A DNA stretch of 64,000 nucleotides from Fusobacterium varium. GTDB taxonomy: Bacteria > Fusobacteriota > Fusobacteriia > Fusobacteriales > Fusobacteriaceae. Below the pieces are notes generated by a model. The model made no database searches, was not told the origin of the DNA, and saw only the letters and a program-made list of their open reading frames with translations. Shown piece by piece: positions 1 through 11,337 of this stretch; position 1 is the first letter of the stretch; each line of letters opens with the position of its first letter. The stretch spans positions 1,178,001-1,242,000 of the forward strand of contig AP017968.1 in NCBI GenBank assembly GCA_002356455.1. The letters run 5' to 3'. The translations under genes were made by a program, and so were the position numbers.

Positions 1-1863
1 GATAATGCCATGTATGTGGAAAAAGTGAATAATCAAACAATGACTGTAAATAAAAACTCAGGAAACAGAGGAAGTATTTATGACAGTAATGGGAAAAGTT
101 TGGCTTTTAACAAAAGTATTTATGATTTGATAATAGATCCAAGTAGAATATATGAAAAACCAGAAATATTAAAAGCATTTGATGAAATATCTCAAAAATC
201 ATATATAAGATTAAATAATAAAAAATTTTTAAATGAATTAGATGAGGGATATAAAACAAAAAAGAAGTATAAAATTATAGCTAAAAATCTCGATGAAGTG
301 GAAAAAGCTGAAATTGATGAAATATTAAAAAAATATAAATTGAATACTAATGAAATGTTTTATAGAAAAAATATAGAAAGAACTTATTATAAAAAAGATA
401 TATATAATGACTTGGTAGGGCTTATTGGGTATACTGCAACTTCGAAAGATGTAAAAACTGGAGTATTTGGAATAGAAAAACAATATGAAAAGTATCTTAA
501 GGAAAAAACTGTTGAAAGAAAAAATCCATATACTAGAAATAGAGGAATAAGGATACCTACATCAAAAGATGAAATAAGAACAAGTTTAAATGGAAGAAAT
601 GTTTATATGACTATTGATAATGATCTCCAATTTATTCTTAATGATGAAGTAAAGAAAAAATTTGAATCTTCAAATTCAGATGAAGCATATGGAATAATTA
701 TGGATCCTAATACTGGAAAAATTTTGGCAACAGCAGCATATACTAGAAAAAAAAGAGCACTTAGAAATCCAATTTTTCAAGATCAATTTGAACCAGGGTC
801 AACTTTTAAACCTATTATAGTGGCTTCTGCTCTTAATGAGGGACTTATAAAAAGAAGTACTAAATTTGATGTAATGGATGGAACAATAAGAAAATATAAT
901 CATACAATAAAAGAAAGCAGTAGAAGTACAAAAGGGATATTAACAACTGAAGAAGTATTAAAAAAGTCTAGTAATGTTGGAATGGTATTAATAGGAGATA
1001 CATTTACTGAAAAAACTTATGAGGAATATCTAAGAAGTTTTGGTTTATATGACAGAACAGGTATTGATTTTCCAGCTGAAATAAAACCATATACAACACC
1101 ATATAAAAGATGGGATAAACTTAAAAAGAGTACAATGTCTTTTGGTCAAGGAATAGTAGTGAGTCCAATACAGTTAGCAACAGCTTTCTCTGCTGTTATT
1201 AATGGCGGAATTTTGTATAAACCATATTTAGTAGAGAAAATAACTGATGACAACAATGTTGTAATAAGAAGAAATCTTCCTACACCAGTAAGACAGGTAA
1301 TATCACCAGAAGTTTCGAGAGAAATGAGAGATATACTGGAAAATGTAGTAAGAGATGGAACTGCTAGAAGAGGAGATGTAGAAGGTTATAGGGTAGGAGG
1401 AAAAACTGGAACTGCTCAATTGAGTACAAAAGGTGGATATCTAAAAAGTGATTATCTTGCTTCTTTCATAGGTTTTTTTCCAGCAGATAAGCCTAAGTAT
1501 GTAGTACTTGTAATGTTTATGAAACCTAAGGGAGAAACTGTATTTGAAAAATATGGAGGAGCTACAGCTGCTCCAGTGTTTGGAGAAATAGTTAGAAGAG
1601 TAACAAAAAATAAAAATATTTTGTCACAGGATATTGCTAAGATTTCTGAAATTAAGAATTTTGAAAATATGAAACGTAATAATGAAGAAGTAAAAGTAGA
1701 AATGCCTGATCTTACAGGATTAAGCCCTAAAGATGTAATTTATATATTTAAAAATGCAGATATAGATGTAAGAATTGTAGGAAAAGGTTTGGTGGAAAGT
1801 CAGAAACCAAAGGCAGGAACTTCTTTAGAAGGAGTAACTAGTATAGAGGTGCAGTTAAAATAG
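1..1863 (+). CDS. Penicillin-binding protein, FtsI/PBP2 class with PASTA domain (5' partial)
   Basis: Class B penicillin-binding protein, a septal or elongation peptidoglycan transpeptidase. The frame is open to the left window edge (no stop before the ATG at 10), and the short cytoplasmic tail and N-terminal membrane helix usual for the family are absent. The gene therefore starts outside the window and the ATG at 10 is probably internal. Counting from that ATG, the catalytic triad is complete: STFK with Ser264, SSN ending at Asn322, and KTG at 465-467. A dimerisation domain precedes it. The last 60 residues (beginning VEMPDLTGLSP) form one PASTA domain, as in FtsI/SpoVD-type proteins. priA follows 9 bp downstream. 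The class is certain; the choice between FtsI and another class B protein is less so. Confidence 0.9.
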   Translation, partial: DNAMYVEKVNNQTMTVNKNSGNRGSIYDSNGKSLAFNKSIYDLIIDPSRIYEKPEILKAFDEISQKSYIRLNNKKFLNELDEGYKTKKKYKIIAKNLDEVEKAEIDEILKKYKLNTNEMFYRKNIERTYYKKDIYNDLVGLIGYTATSKDVKTGVFGIEKQYEKYLKEKTVERKNPYTRNRGIRIPTSKDEIRTSLNGRNVYMTIDNDLQFILNDEVKKKFESSNSDEAYGIIMDPNTGKILATAAYTRKKRALRNPIFQDQFEPGSTFKPIIVASALNEGLIKRSTKFDVMDGTIRKYNHTIKESSRSTKGILTTEEVLKKSSNVGMVLIGDTFTEKTYEEYLRSFGLYDRTGIDFPAEIKPYTTPYKRWDKLKKSTMSFGQGIVVSPIQLATAFSAVINGGILYKPYLVEKITDDNNVVIRRNLPTPVRQVISPEVSREMRDILENVVRDGTARRGDVEGYRVGGKTGTAQLSTKGGYLKSDYLASFIGFFPADKPKYVVLVMFMKPKGETVFEKYGGATAAPVFGEIVRRVTKNKNILSQDIAKISEIKNFENMKRNNEEVKVEMPDLTGLSPKDVIYIFKNADIDVRIVGKGLVESQKPKAGTSLEGVTSIEVQLK

Positions 1864-1872
1864 GAGTGAGTT

Positions 1873-4194
1873 ATGAGATATTTTAAAATATATGTAGACA
1901 ACACCCAATCCCTTTATACTTATTCAGATGAAAATGAAGAATATGGAATAGGAGATAGGGTAGTTGTTTCTTTTAGAAACAGGGATAAATCAGGCTTGAT
2001 TATAGCTGAAGATAAACCTGAAAATATAACATTCAAGGTTCTCCCTATAAAATCTAGATTAGAAAATGAGATAAAGTTATCTGAGAATTTTATAAAACTC
2101 CTTAGATGGATAAAAACTTATTATATGAGCAGTTATGAGCAGGTAATAAATGCAGCTGTTCCTAGTGACTTGAAAGTTAAGTATGATTCAATCTATGTTC
2201 TTTCAGATATTAAGAATATTTTTCAGAATAAAGCAGAAAAAATTTATTCAGAAAATTTTATAAATTTTTTTAAAGATAGAGTAACTATAACTAAAGCTAC
2301 ACTTAATAAAAAATTTACAAAAGAGATAATAAATGAGATGATTGCAGATACTATTCTTTTCAATGAAAAAGGCAGTATTAAATTAAATTATGATTTTGAT
2401 TTTTCACACTTAAAGAAAAAATTTGAAAATATAGTGATGTATTTTCAAAAAAAGGAAGAAGTTCAAAAGAAAAATTTAGAGAGTAAATTTTCAAAGGAGC
2501 TTATAAATAGATTAATCAGAGAAAAACTTTTGATTTTGAAAAAAAATATAGTAGAAGATGAAAATCAAAGAGAACTGCATGAAATATCTGAAGAAGTGTC
2601 TGAAAAAAATGTGGTACTCAATGAAGAGCAGGAAAAAGCTAAAGAGATTATAAAAAATGGAGATAATAAATATTATTTACTAAAAGGAATAACAGGTTCT
2701 GGAAAAACAGAGGTATATATTGAGCTTATAAAAGAAGCCTTTAAAAAAGGAAAAGGAAGTATATTCCTTGTTCCTGAGATATCTCTTACTCCGCAAATGA
2801 TAAATAGATTTAAAAATGAATTTAGAGAAAATATAGCTATATTACATAGCAAGCTTACAAATAAAGAAAGAGCGGATGAATGGTATAGCATTTATTCTGG
2901 AAATAAAAAAATAGTTTTGGGAGTGAGATCTGCTATTTTTGCTCCAGTAGAAAATTTGGAGTATATAATACTGGATGAAGAACATGAAACTACATATAAA
3001 CAGGATAGTAATCCTAGATATAATGCTAAATACGTTGCAATAAAAAGGGCTGAACTTGAAGGAGCAAAATTAATTTTAGGGTCAGCAACTCCATCTATAG
3101 AAAGTTCTTATTATGCTGAAAAAGGAATATATACTCTGGTAACTATGGATTCCAGATATAATAATTCTATACTTCCAGAAATAGAAATTATAGATATGAA
3201 AAAGGAAGAAGACTTATATTTTAGTAAAAAACTTTTAGATGAAATTAAAATGACTCTTTTAAAAGGAGAGCAGGTTATATTGCTGTTAAATAGAAAAGGT
3301 TATTCCACATATATTCAATGCAAAGATTGCGGACATGTGGAAGAATGTTCACATTGCTCTATTAAAAGCAGTTATTATGCAAGTCAGGGAATTTTAAAAT
3401 GTAATTATTGCGGTCAGACAAGAAAATATACTGGACACTGCAGCAAATGCGGAAGTACTAACCTTCTACATAGTGGAAAAGGAGTAGAAAGGGTAGAGGA
3501 AGAAATAAGGAAATATTTTGATGTAAGAATAATAAGGGTAGACTCTGAAAGTTCTAAAGATAAAGACTTTTATGAAAAAATGTATTTTGATTTTTTAGGT
3601 AAAAAATATGATATAATGATAGGGACACAAATGATATCTAAAGGACTACACTTTCCAAATGTAACTTTAGTAGGAGTTATAAATGCTGATACAATTCTGA
3701 ATTTTCCAGATTTCAGAGCAGGAGAAAAAACATTTCAACTTGTAACACAGGTGTCTGGAAGAGCAGGAAGAGGAGATAAAAAAGGAAAAGTTGTAGTGCA
3801 GACTTATCAACCTGAAAATTATACTTTCAGAGCAATAGAAAAAAGTGATTACAATAAATTTTACTTAGAAGAAATATCTAACAGAGAATTATTGGAATAT
3901 CCGCCTTTTTCTAAGACTATTAATATAGGAATATCTTCTAAAAAAGAGAAAGAATTGGAAACATTTGTCAAGGAATTCTTTAAAGATATAGAAGATGAAA
4001 ATGTAGAAATCTATGGTCCAATGAGAAGTCTTGTATACAGAGTAAAGGATAGATTCAGATATAATATTTTTATAAAAGGAAATAAGAAAAATATTGGTAT
4101 ATTTAAAAGAAAACTAAATAAAAAGTTGACAGAATATAAAAAAATAAGTGACTTTAGAATAGTTGTTGATGTAGATCCAATAAATTTAATTTAA
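1873..4194 (+). CDS. priA: Primosomal protein N' (replication restart helicase PriA)
   Basis: Superfamily 2 DNA helicase that reloads the replisome at abandoned forks; cytoplasmic. 773 residues, a normal family length. The order is an N-terminal DNA-binding domain, Walker A GITGSGKT (residues 272-279), a DEEH Walker B box (368-371), then the PriA zinc-binding insertion with paired cysteines (CKDCGHVEECSHC followed by CNYCG and CSKCG), and motifs V/VI including GTQMISKG and QVSGRAGR. The start has AGGAGTGAG directly upstream. It lies 9 bp after the penicillin-binding protein gene and just before def, consistent with one transcript. Identification is very secure. Confidence 0.97.
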   Translation: MRYFKIYVDNTQSLYTYSDENEEYGIGDRVVVSFRNRDKSGLIIAEDKPENITFKVLPIKSRLENEIKLSENFIKLLRWIKTYYMSSYEQVINAAVPSDLKVKYDSIYVLSDIKNIFQNKAEKIYSENFINFFKDRVTITKATLNKKFTKEIINEMIADTILFNEKGSIKLNYDFDFSHLKKKFENIVMYFQKKEEVQKKNLESKFSKELINRLIREKLLILKKNIVEDENQRELHEISEEVSEKNVVLNEEQEKAKEIIKNGDNKYYLLKGITGSGKTEVYIELIKEAFKKGKGSIFLVPEISLTPQMINRFKNEFRENIAILHSKLTNKERADEWYSIYSGNKKIVLGVRSAIFAPVENLEYIILDEEHETTYKQDSNPRYNAKYVAIKRAELEGAKLILGSATPSIESSYYAEKGIYTLVTMDSRYNNSILPEIEIIDMKKEEDLYFSKKLLDEIKMTLLKGEQVILLLNRKGYSTYIQCKDCGHVEECSHCSIKSSYYASQGILKCNYCGQTRKYTGHCSKCGSTNLLHSGKGVERVEEEIRKYFDVRIIRVDSESSKDKDFYEKMYFDFLGKKYDIMIGTQMISKGLHFPNVTLVGVINADTILNFPDFRAGEKTFQLVTQVSGRAGRGDKKGKVVVQTYQPENYTFRAIEKSDYNKFYLEEISNRELLEYPPFSKTINIGISSKKEKELETFVKEFFKDIEDENVEIYGPMRSLVYRVKDRFRYNIFIKGNKKNIGIFKRKLNKKLTEYKKISDFRIVVDVDPINLI

Positions 4195-4215
4195 CAATAG
4201 AGGTGAGAAGAAAAA

Positions 4216-4734
4216 GTGATATACGAAATAAAAAAATATGGTGACCCAATACTTAGGGAAAAAACTGTAGATGTGGAATCTGTAGATGACAATATAAGAG
4301 AAATATTGCAGAATATGGCAGAAACTATGTATGATAAAAAAGGAGTGGGACTTGCAGCTCCTCAAGTGGGAATAAGCAAAAAAATACTTGTATTGGATTG
4401 GACAGGAGAAGGGGAGGAACTAAGAAAAGTAGTAAATCCTGTGATTACACCTTTGACTGAAGAAAAAATAGATTGGGAAGAAGGGTGTTTAAGTATACCA
4501 GGAATATATAAAAAAGTTGAAAGAGTAGCAAAAATAAGAGTAGATTATTTAAATGAAAAAGGAGAAAAGGTAACTGAGGAATTAGAAGGATTTCCTGCAA
4601 TAGTTATGCAGCATGAATTTGATCATCTGGAAGCTGTACTGTTTGTTGATAGAATTTCTCCTATGGCTAAAAGAATGGTGGCTAAAAAATTACAAACACT
4701 TAAGAAAGAAACAGCAAAATTGAGTGCTGAATAA
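4216..4734 (+). CDS. def: Peptide deformylase
   Basis: Removes the formyl group from the N-terminal methionine of new proteins; cytoplasmic metalloenzyme. 172 residues with all three signature motifs: GVGLAAPQVG, EEGCLSIPG (metal ligand Cys91) and HEFDH (His133, catalytic Glu134, His137). Translation starts at a GTG preceded by AGGTGAGAAG; no ATG lies nearby in frame. It sits 21 bp after priA, a common neighbour. Very secure. Confidence 0.97.
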   Translation: MIYEIKKYGDPILREKTVDVESVDDNIREILQNMAETMYDKKGVGLAAPQVGISKKILVLDWTGEGEELRKVVNPVITPLTEEKIDWEEGCLSIPGIYKKVERVAKIRVDYLNEKGEKVTEELEGFPAIVMQHEFDHLEAVLFVDRISPMAKRMVAKKLQTLKKETAKLSAE

Positions 4735-4745
4735 GGAGCTGCAGT

Positions 4746-5027
4746 ATGGCAGTAGATAAAGGAAAATGGAGCTGTTGGATAATACTTGCAATAGTATTAT
4801 ATGTTTTTGTACCACAAATATATAGAAGCTACATAAAAGTAAATAAACTTAAAAGTGAAAAAAAACAACTTTTAAATAAAATAGAGCTGGAGAAAAATAA
4901 AATAGAAGAGTATAATAAACGTATCGAAGAACTTAAAGATGAATTCTATAGAGAAAAAATTTCCCGAGATGAGCTGCAAATGGTTAAAGAGGGAGAAGAA
5001 ATCTATAGATTAATCAACAAAAAGTAG
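4746..5027 (+). CDS. DivIC/FtsB-family septum-formation protein
   Basis: 93 residues: a short cytoplasmic head, one transmembrane helix (about residues 10-26), then a heptad-type coiled coil rich in K, E, L and I (about 30-75). It ends in the family tail REKISRDELQMVKEGEEIYR. This is the architecture of DivIC/FtsB, bitopic proteins that bridge the division complex to septal peptidoglycan synthesis. A penicillin-binding protein lies three genes upstream. The spacing to def (11 bp) and to glpX (8 bp) suggests one operon. Naming it ftsB or divIC would go beyond what the sequence shows. Confidence 0.8.
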   Translation: MAVDKGKWSCWIILAIVLYVFVPQIYRSYIKVNKLKSEKKQLLNKIELEKNKIEEYNKRIEELKDEFYREKISRDELQMVKEGEEIYRLINKK

Positions 5028-5035
5028 GAGGAGAG

Positions 5036-6085
5036 ATGAAAAGAGAATTAGCACTGGAATTTGCCAGAGTGACAGAAGCAGCAGCTTTAGCAGCTTACAA
5101 ATGGGTAGGAAGAGGTAATAAAGAAGCCGCTGATCAGGCAGCAGTAGATGCAATGAGAACTATGCTGAATAGAATAGCTATTGATGGAGAAATAGTAATA
5201 GGAGAAGGAGAAATAGATGAAGCTCCTATGCTTTATATTGGTGAAAAAGTAGGTAGAGCTTATCATAAATATGAAGAAGATGGGGAACCAGAAGATGATT
5301 ATTGTTCGCCAGTAGACATAGCTGTAGATCCTGTAGAGGGAACAAGAATGACTGCTCAGGGGCAGGCTAATGCTATAACTGTTCTGGCTGTTGCAAATAA
5401 AGGAAGTTTCTTGAAAGCTCCAGATATGTATATGGAAAAATTAATAGTTGGACCTGAAGCAAAGGGAGCAATAGATTTAAATAAACCTTTAATGGAAAAT
5501 ATTCACAGTGTGGCAAAAGCGTTGAATAAAGAATTGAATGAACTTATGATAGTAGTTCTTGACAAACCAAGACATACTCAAATTATAAAGGATCTTCAAA
5601 AACTTGGTATAAAAGTTTATGCTCTTCCAGATGGAGATGTGGCTGGATCTATTTTAACTTGTATAGTAGACTCAGATGTAGACATGTTATATGGTATAGG
5701 AGGAGCTCCAGAAGGAGTTATTTCTGCCGCTGTAATAAGAGCTTTAGGTGGAGATATGCAGGCAAGATTAAAATTAAGAAGTGAGGTAAAGGGTGTAACT
5801 CTTGAAAACGATAAAATATCTAATTTTGAAAAAAATAGATGTGAAAATATGGGACTGACTGTAGGGGAAGTTCTTACAATGAATGACCTTGTGAAAGATG
5901 ATGAAGTTATATTTTCAGCAACTGGAATAACTGGAGGGGATCTTTTAGAGGGAATTAAGAGAAAGGGAAGTATAGCCAGAACGCAAACTCTTGTAGTGAG
6001 AGGAAAAAGTAAAACTGTAAGATACATAAATTCTGTACACAACTTAGATTTTAAAGATGATAAAATAACTCATTTAGTAAAATAA
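5036..6085 (+). CDS. glpX: Fructose-1,6-bisphosphatase class II (GlpX type)
   Basis: Hydrolyses fructose 1,6-bisphosphate to fructose 6-phosphate in gluconeogenesis; cytoplasmic and metal dependent. 349 residues, slightly longer than E. coli GlpX. Family motifs are seen: an N-terminal LEFARVTEAAALAAYKWVGRG block, GEGEIDEAP (metal-binding acidic residues), VDPVEGT, LPDGDVAGSI and GIGGAPEGVISA. A strong GGAGGAG site precedes the ATG. It is the last gene of the housekeeping run and is followed by a clear terminator. Confidence 0.95.
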   Translation: MKRELALEFARVTEAAALAAYKWVGRGNKEAADQAAVDAMRTMLNRIAIDGEIVIGEGEIDEAPMLYIGEKVGRAYHKYEEDGEPEDDYCSPVDIAVDPVEGTRMTAQGQANAITVLAVANKGSFLKAPDMYMEKLIVGPEAKGAIDLNKPLMENIHSVAKALNKELNELMIVVLDKPRHTQIIKDLQKLGIKVYALPDGDVAGSILTCIVDSDVDMLYGIGGAPEGVISAAVIRALGGDMQARLKLRSEVKGVTLENDKISNFEKNRCENMGLTVGEVLTMNDLVKDDEVIFSATGITGGDLLEGIKRKGSIARTQTLVVRGKSKTVRYINSVHNLDFKDDKITHLVK

Positions 6086-6100
6086 TAAAGATAAAAGTAA

Positions 6101-6135
6101 AAAACTGTTCCTAAGTAAAGGAGCAGTTTTTTTTT
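6101..6135 (+). terminator. Rho-independent terminator after glpX
   Basis: Inverted repeat AAAACTGTTCC / GGAGCAGTTTT with one G-U pair and an 8-nt loop, followed by a run of T. It closes the glpX transcript. Confidence 0.85.
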
Positions 6136-6535
6136 ACAAAAATGAAAAGTTTTAAAAAAACCTAAAAAGGGTGAAAGTCTTTAATATTAAAGAATATGAG
6201 TGGAAAAAATTAGATTGTATATAATTAAAAAATCAACTCATTTTTACTGACAACTGAAGAAAAATTGGAAAAATAGTTTCTCATAAATGAGTAAAGAAGC
6301 AACTTTGAAAGCAATATAGATTGTTATATAACGCTTTTGTCTTGAAACAGTTGTAAATATACTATTTTTATACTAAACTAATATCAAGAAAGAAAGGATA
6401 AAGAGAGACAAAAATATTACATCATAAATTTTCTGAAAATTACTGATAGGATAGATCATAACTAAAAAAGTATCTAACTTTTTCTTAGTAAAAAGAAAAA
6501 ATAACTATAGAGTAAAAAAATCAGGAGGTGTATTA
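6136..6535. other. Long AT-rich intergenic / leader region before the symporter-tpl operon
   Basis: 400 bp with no credible ORF. The last part has TTGAAA- and TTGTAA-like boxes (about 6342-6375) followed by AT-rich -10 candidates. A weak hairpin (TTTTTCTT / AAGAAAAA, about 6479-6500) lies before the GGAGGTG ribosome site of the symporter gene. The leader seems long enough for regulation, but I see no T-box signature and no tryptophan-bearing tnaC-like leader peptide. Confidence 0.3.
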
Positions 6536-8086
6536 ATGTTTGAAAGTTTAATTGGCTCGTTTAAGAATACGGTACTTTCATTAAATGGATTGTTATGGGG
6601 TAAACTTATAACTGTAAATGTTGGAGAAACAATAGTTGAACTTAGTCTTCTGGTAGTGATACTTATACCAGTGGGAATATACTTTACAGTAAGAACTAGG
6701 TTTCTTCCATTTAGATTATTTCCAGAAATGATAAAGTGTGTATTAGAACCTAAAAGTTCTGATAATAAAGATTCAATATCTGGATTACAGGCTTTGTTTA
6801 TTGCTACAGCTTCAAGAGTAGGAATGGGGAATCTGGCAGGAGTGGTAGCTGCTATCTCTTTTGGAGGACCTGGAGCAATATTCTGGATGTGGCTGGCAGC
6901 ACTGATAGGAGCTTCAAGCGCATTTATAGAATCAACACTGGCTCAGATATATAAAGAAAAAGATCCACTATATGGAGGCTTTAGAGGTGGACCTGCATAT
7001 TTTATGGATAGAATGAGAATAATAACTTGGGTAAAAGAAGAGGATGAATATGTTAATGATATTAAAGGAACTTCAAAGTATGTATCTATTGATGGAAAAA
7101 AATATTATACCAGAGGAACTAGATTTAAACTTCTAGGTGTACTGTTTGCTCTTTCTGGACTGCTTTGCTGGGCAGGAATAAGTCAGGTTATTGCTAATTC
7201 AGTAACACAGTCTTTTGCAAATGCTTTCAATTTTCCGCCACTATATACAACAATAGCTTTAGTGGTTATATCAGGAATAGTGTTGTTTAAAAATGCAGGA
7301 ATAGTGGATGTTCTTAATAAGATAGTTCCAGCAATGGCAATTCTATATTTTTCAGTAACACTGTTTATAATTATAAAAAATATAGGACTTATACCTCAAA
7401 TGTTTGAAAATATATTTGTACAGGCTTTTGGATTTAGACAGGCAGTAGCTGGTGGCTTTGGTGCTATATTAATGCAGGGAGTAAAAAGAGGATTGTTTTC
7501 TAATGAGGCTGGATCAGGATCAGCGCCATGTGCAGCAGCGGCGGCAGATGTTACTCACCCAGTTAAACAAGGTCTAATACAAGCTTTGGGAGTATTTATA
7601 GATACATTGATGATATGCAGTTGTTCAGCTTTCATAATGCTTCTTGCACCTGAAAGTGTAACAAAAGGATTAATGGGAATGGATCTTCTACAGGCAGCAA
7701 TGAATCATCATATAGGACAAGCAGGAGTAATATTCATAGCAGTAATATTGTTCTTATTCAGTTTCAGTACTTTTCTTGGAATAATGTTTTATGCGAGAGG
7801 AAATGTAGCTTATGTCTTTGGAGATAATTGGAAATCACAGAACCTATACAAAATATTTGCTCTGGGAATGCTTTTTGCAGGAGGACTTGCACAATACACA
7901 TTCGTATGGGAATTAGGAGATTTAGGAGTAGGACTGATGACAGTATTTAATATGATGGCTATAATACCATTATCAGGACAAGCGTTAGCTTCATTGAGGG
8001 ATTATGAACTTAATTACATAAAGAAAAAAGGCAATAAAAAAGAAGCAGAGCTGGATCAAGAAATAGAAGTGCAGGAAACAGTTTAG
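6536..8086 (+). CDS. AGCS-family sodium:amino-acid symporter
   Basis: Inner-membrane Na+-coupled amino-acid carrier of the alanine/glycine:cation symporter family. 516 residues, with about 10-11 hydrophobic helices. Family hallmarks are RVGMGNLAGVVAAI (near residue 97), GPGAIFWMW and the GLFSNEAGSGSAPCAAAAA block around residue 320. A hydrophilic insertion (about 165-200) lies between early helices. It starts at an ATG behind GGAGGTG and is followed after 55 bp by tyrosine phenol-lyase. The pairing suggests that its physiological substrate may be tyrosine rather than alanine; this is inference from context only. Confidence 0.88.
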   Translation: MFESLIGSFKNTVLSLNGLLWGKLITVNVGETIVELSLLVVILIPVGIYFTVRTRFLPFRLFPEMIKCVLEPKSSDNKDSISGLQALFIATASRVGMGNLAGVVAAISFGGPGAIFWMWLAALIGASSAFIESTLAQIYKEKDPLYGGFRGGPAYFMDRMRIITWVKEEDEYVNDIKGTSKYVSIDGKKYYTRGTRFKLLGVLFALSGLLCWAGISQVIANSVTQSFANAFNFPPLYTTIALVVISGIVLFKNAGIVDVLNKIVPAMAILYFSVTLFIIIKNIGLIPQMFENIFVQAFGFRQAVAGGFGAILMQGVKRGLFSNEAGSGSAPCAAAAADVTHPVKQGLIQALGVFIDTLMICSCSAFIMLLAPESVTKGLMGMDLLQAAMNHHIGQAGVIFIAVILFLFSFSTFLGIMFYARGNVAYVFGDNWKSQNLYKIFALGMLFAGGLAQYTFVWELGDLGVGLMTVFNMMAIIPLSGQALASLRDYELNYIKKKGNKKEAELDQEIEVQETV

Positions 8087-8105
8087 AATACAAATTTATA
8101 AATAG

Positions 8106-9545
<1,440 letters not shown>

Positions 9546-9559
9546 AATATAAAAATAAA

Positions 9560-11330
9560 GGGGCTGTTGCAAATTAGTGATTGATAAACTAATTTGTGCA
9601 GCCTCTCTTATTTTACATAAAAAAATAGAAATCTATTTTATAGATTTTTGCTAATTTATATTTTTATATTTATTTTTAAGTATCAAAAAAAGAAGTAGAT
9701 GATTTTTTATTTATCTAAGCTACTTTTAATGAGTGAAGTGTTGTTCCTAAGCGATTATTTATATTTCTGCTTAGATATCTGTTGAAGTTGTAAGCGATAC
9801 AAAACAAACATATTTCTCTTAAAACACTTTTTTTACTTCGAACTTTTAATTTTCGCAATTTCATATCTTCTTTCAAAACTGCAAAAGCACCTTCTACTTG
9901 AATACTTCTGTTCATTCTTAATTGTTTTCCATAATTGCTTGATACATTCTCTTTTGATTTATTTGATAAAATTCTAAATCTCGCATTGTACTTAATTTTT
10001 TTGTTAGTTTCAGGATTCCAAAAATATTGAACTGTATTATTTTTGTTAGAGTATAGAAATTCTAATTCTAATCCATCTTTTCTAAATAGTTTATTTTCAG
10101 AATGATTATATATTAAATTTTCTACTCTGTTTAAATCATTTTTAAACTTTCTGATTTTAGATTTTTCAAAATATATTGGTTTTATGTATGAAGTATAGTC
10201 CATTTTTTCCAAATATTCATAATTTGAAATGCTTTCATATCCTGCATCAGCTACAATATTTTTAATTTCTAAATTTTGAGATGAAATTTTCTCTAAAAAT
10301 GGAATCAAAGTTTTAGAATCAGAAGGGTTAGAAAAAATTTCATATGAAGAAATATATTCACTAATCACTCCTATTTGTAGATTATATCCAGGTTTTAATT
10401 GACCATTTCTCATATGGTCATCTTTCATTCTCATAAAAGTAGCATCTATATCAGTTTTTGAATAGCTATTTCTACCATTAAGATTTTTAAAATGATTAGA
10501 ATATTTTTGATACTTTTCTAAGTATTATGCGCATAATTCTAAATATTTTTGTTCTTTAGATTTTCGCTTTCCTCTGCCTTTGACTATTTGAAAATTCAAA
10601 TTAGAAAGATACGAATATATTTCAAGGAAGTTGTCATATTGTAAGTTGAAATCATCATTAAAATTTGAAATTAGTTCAAGAATTTTTTCATCTAATCTAT
10701 CTCTGTATTTCTCAATAGATTTTTTCCAAACAAATGAATATTTATTAGCATATGCTTCAATTTTAGTACCATCAATATATATTGTTTCAGTAGAAATATC
10801 TTCCATTTCAAAAATTTTTTCAATGAATTGTTCAAATAGATCTGGAAGAATATCTTCAGTTTTTGCTAAAAATCTAGAAATAGTAGAGTGAACAGGAATT
10901 TTAGAATTTTGTAAAAGAAACCTAAATTTAATATTTTCATGGCAAGCCATTTCTATATCTCTAGTAGAAGTTAAATTGCGCGAATAGGCATAAACAATGA
11001 TAGAAAACATTCTGATAGGATGTACCTTTGTTTTGTAAGAAAATACTTGCATTAAACTACTAAAATCTAATCCCTCCAATATTGAGCTAAGTTTTCTTAC
11101 AGGATCATTATCAGAAATTTCATATTGTAAAAAGTTAAAAAGTTTAGGTTGATTTAATTGAAAAAAAATGTTATTATTAGTTGGTTTTTGCATAGGTATA
11201 TTATATTAGAAATTTGAAAAAATTTTTAGTATTTTATACCTTTTTTTATTTTAAAAGAAAAAGCTAACAAGAAGAAAACTTCAAGTCAGCTTTTTGGGTA
11301 ATTGGGCCATTTTGAATTTGCAACACCCTC
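9560..11330 (-). mobile_element. IS1182-family element, copy 1 (inactivated)
   Basis: 1771 bp, the same length as the copies at 34987 and 40563. The left end begins GGGGCTGTTGCAAATT. The right end, read inward, is GAGGGTGTTGCAAATT, so it is degenerate by two bases. The transposase on the minus strand is interrupted (separate entry). Just inside each end is a hairpin with a T-run that would act as a terminator. The bases outside form an inverted repeat (TAAAAATAAA at 9550-9559 against 11331-11340), so the element seems to sit inside a former stem-loop between tpl and the convergent MocR gene. No direct target duplication is evident. Confidence 0.9.
9715..11193 (-). pseudogene. IS1182-family transposase, broken by a nonsense mutation
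   Basis: DDE transposase of 492 codons, collinear with the intact copies at 35124-36602 and 40718-42196. A single base change turns the GAA codon of the LCAEYL segment into TAA (around 10525-10527), which splits the reading frame after residue 222. The part beyond the stop can only restart at an internal ATG (10434). The N-terminal half also differs from the intact copies at several residues (for example IPVHST where both others have IPDHST), while the C-terminal half is almost identical. The D (YIDGTKIEA), D (VADAGYES) and E (VEGAFAVLKED) motifs are still encoded. Confidence 0.92.
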
Positions 11331-11337
11331 TTTATTT

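Noticed and set aside
6136..6535. tnaC-like leader peptide before the symporter-tpl pair
   Set aside because: Short ORFs in the leader contain no tryptophan or TnaC-like spacing.
10631..10891. 86-codon ORF antisense to the transposase, repeated in all three IS copies
   Set aside because: Its conservation follows from the IS duplication; no ribosome site and no recognisable domain.
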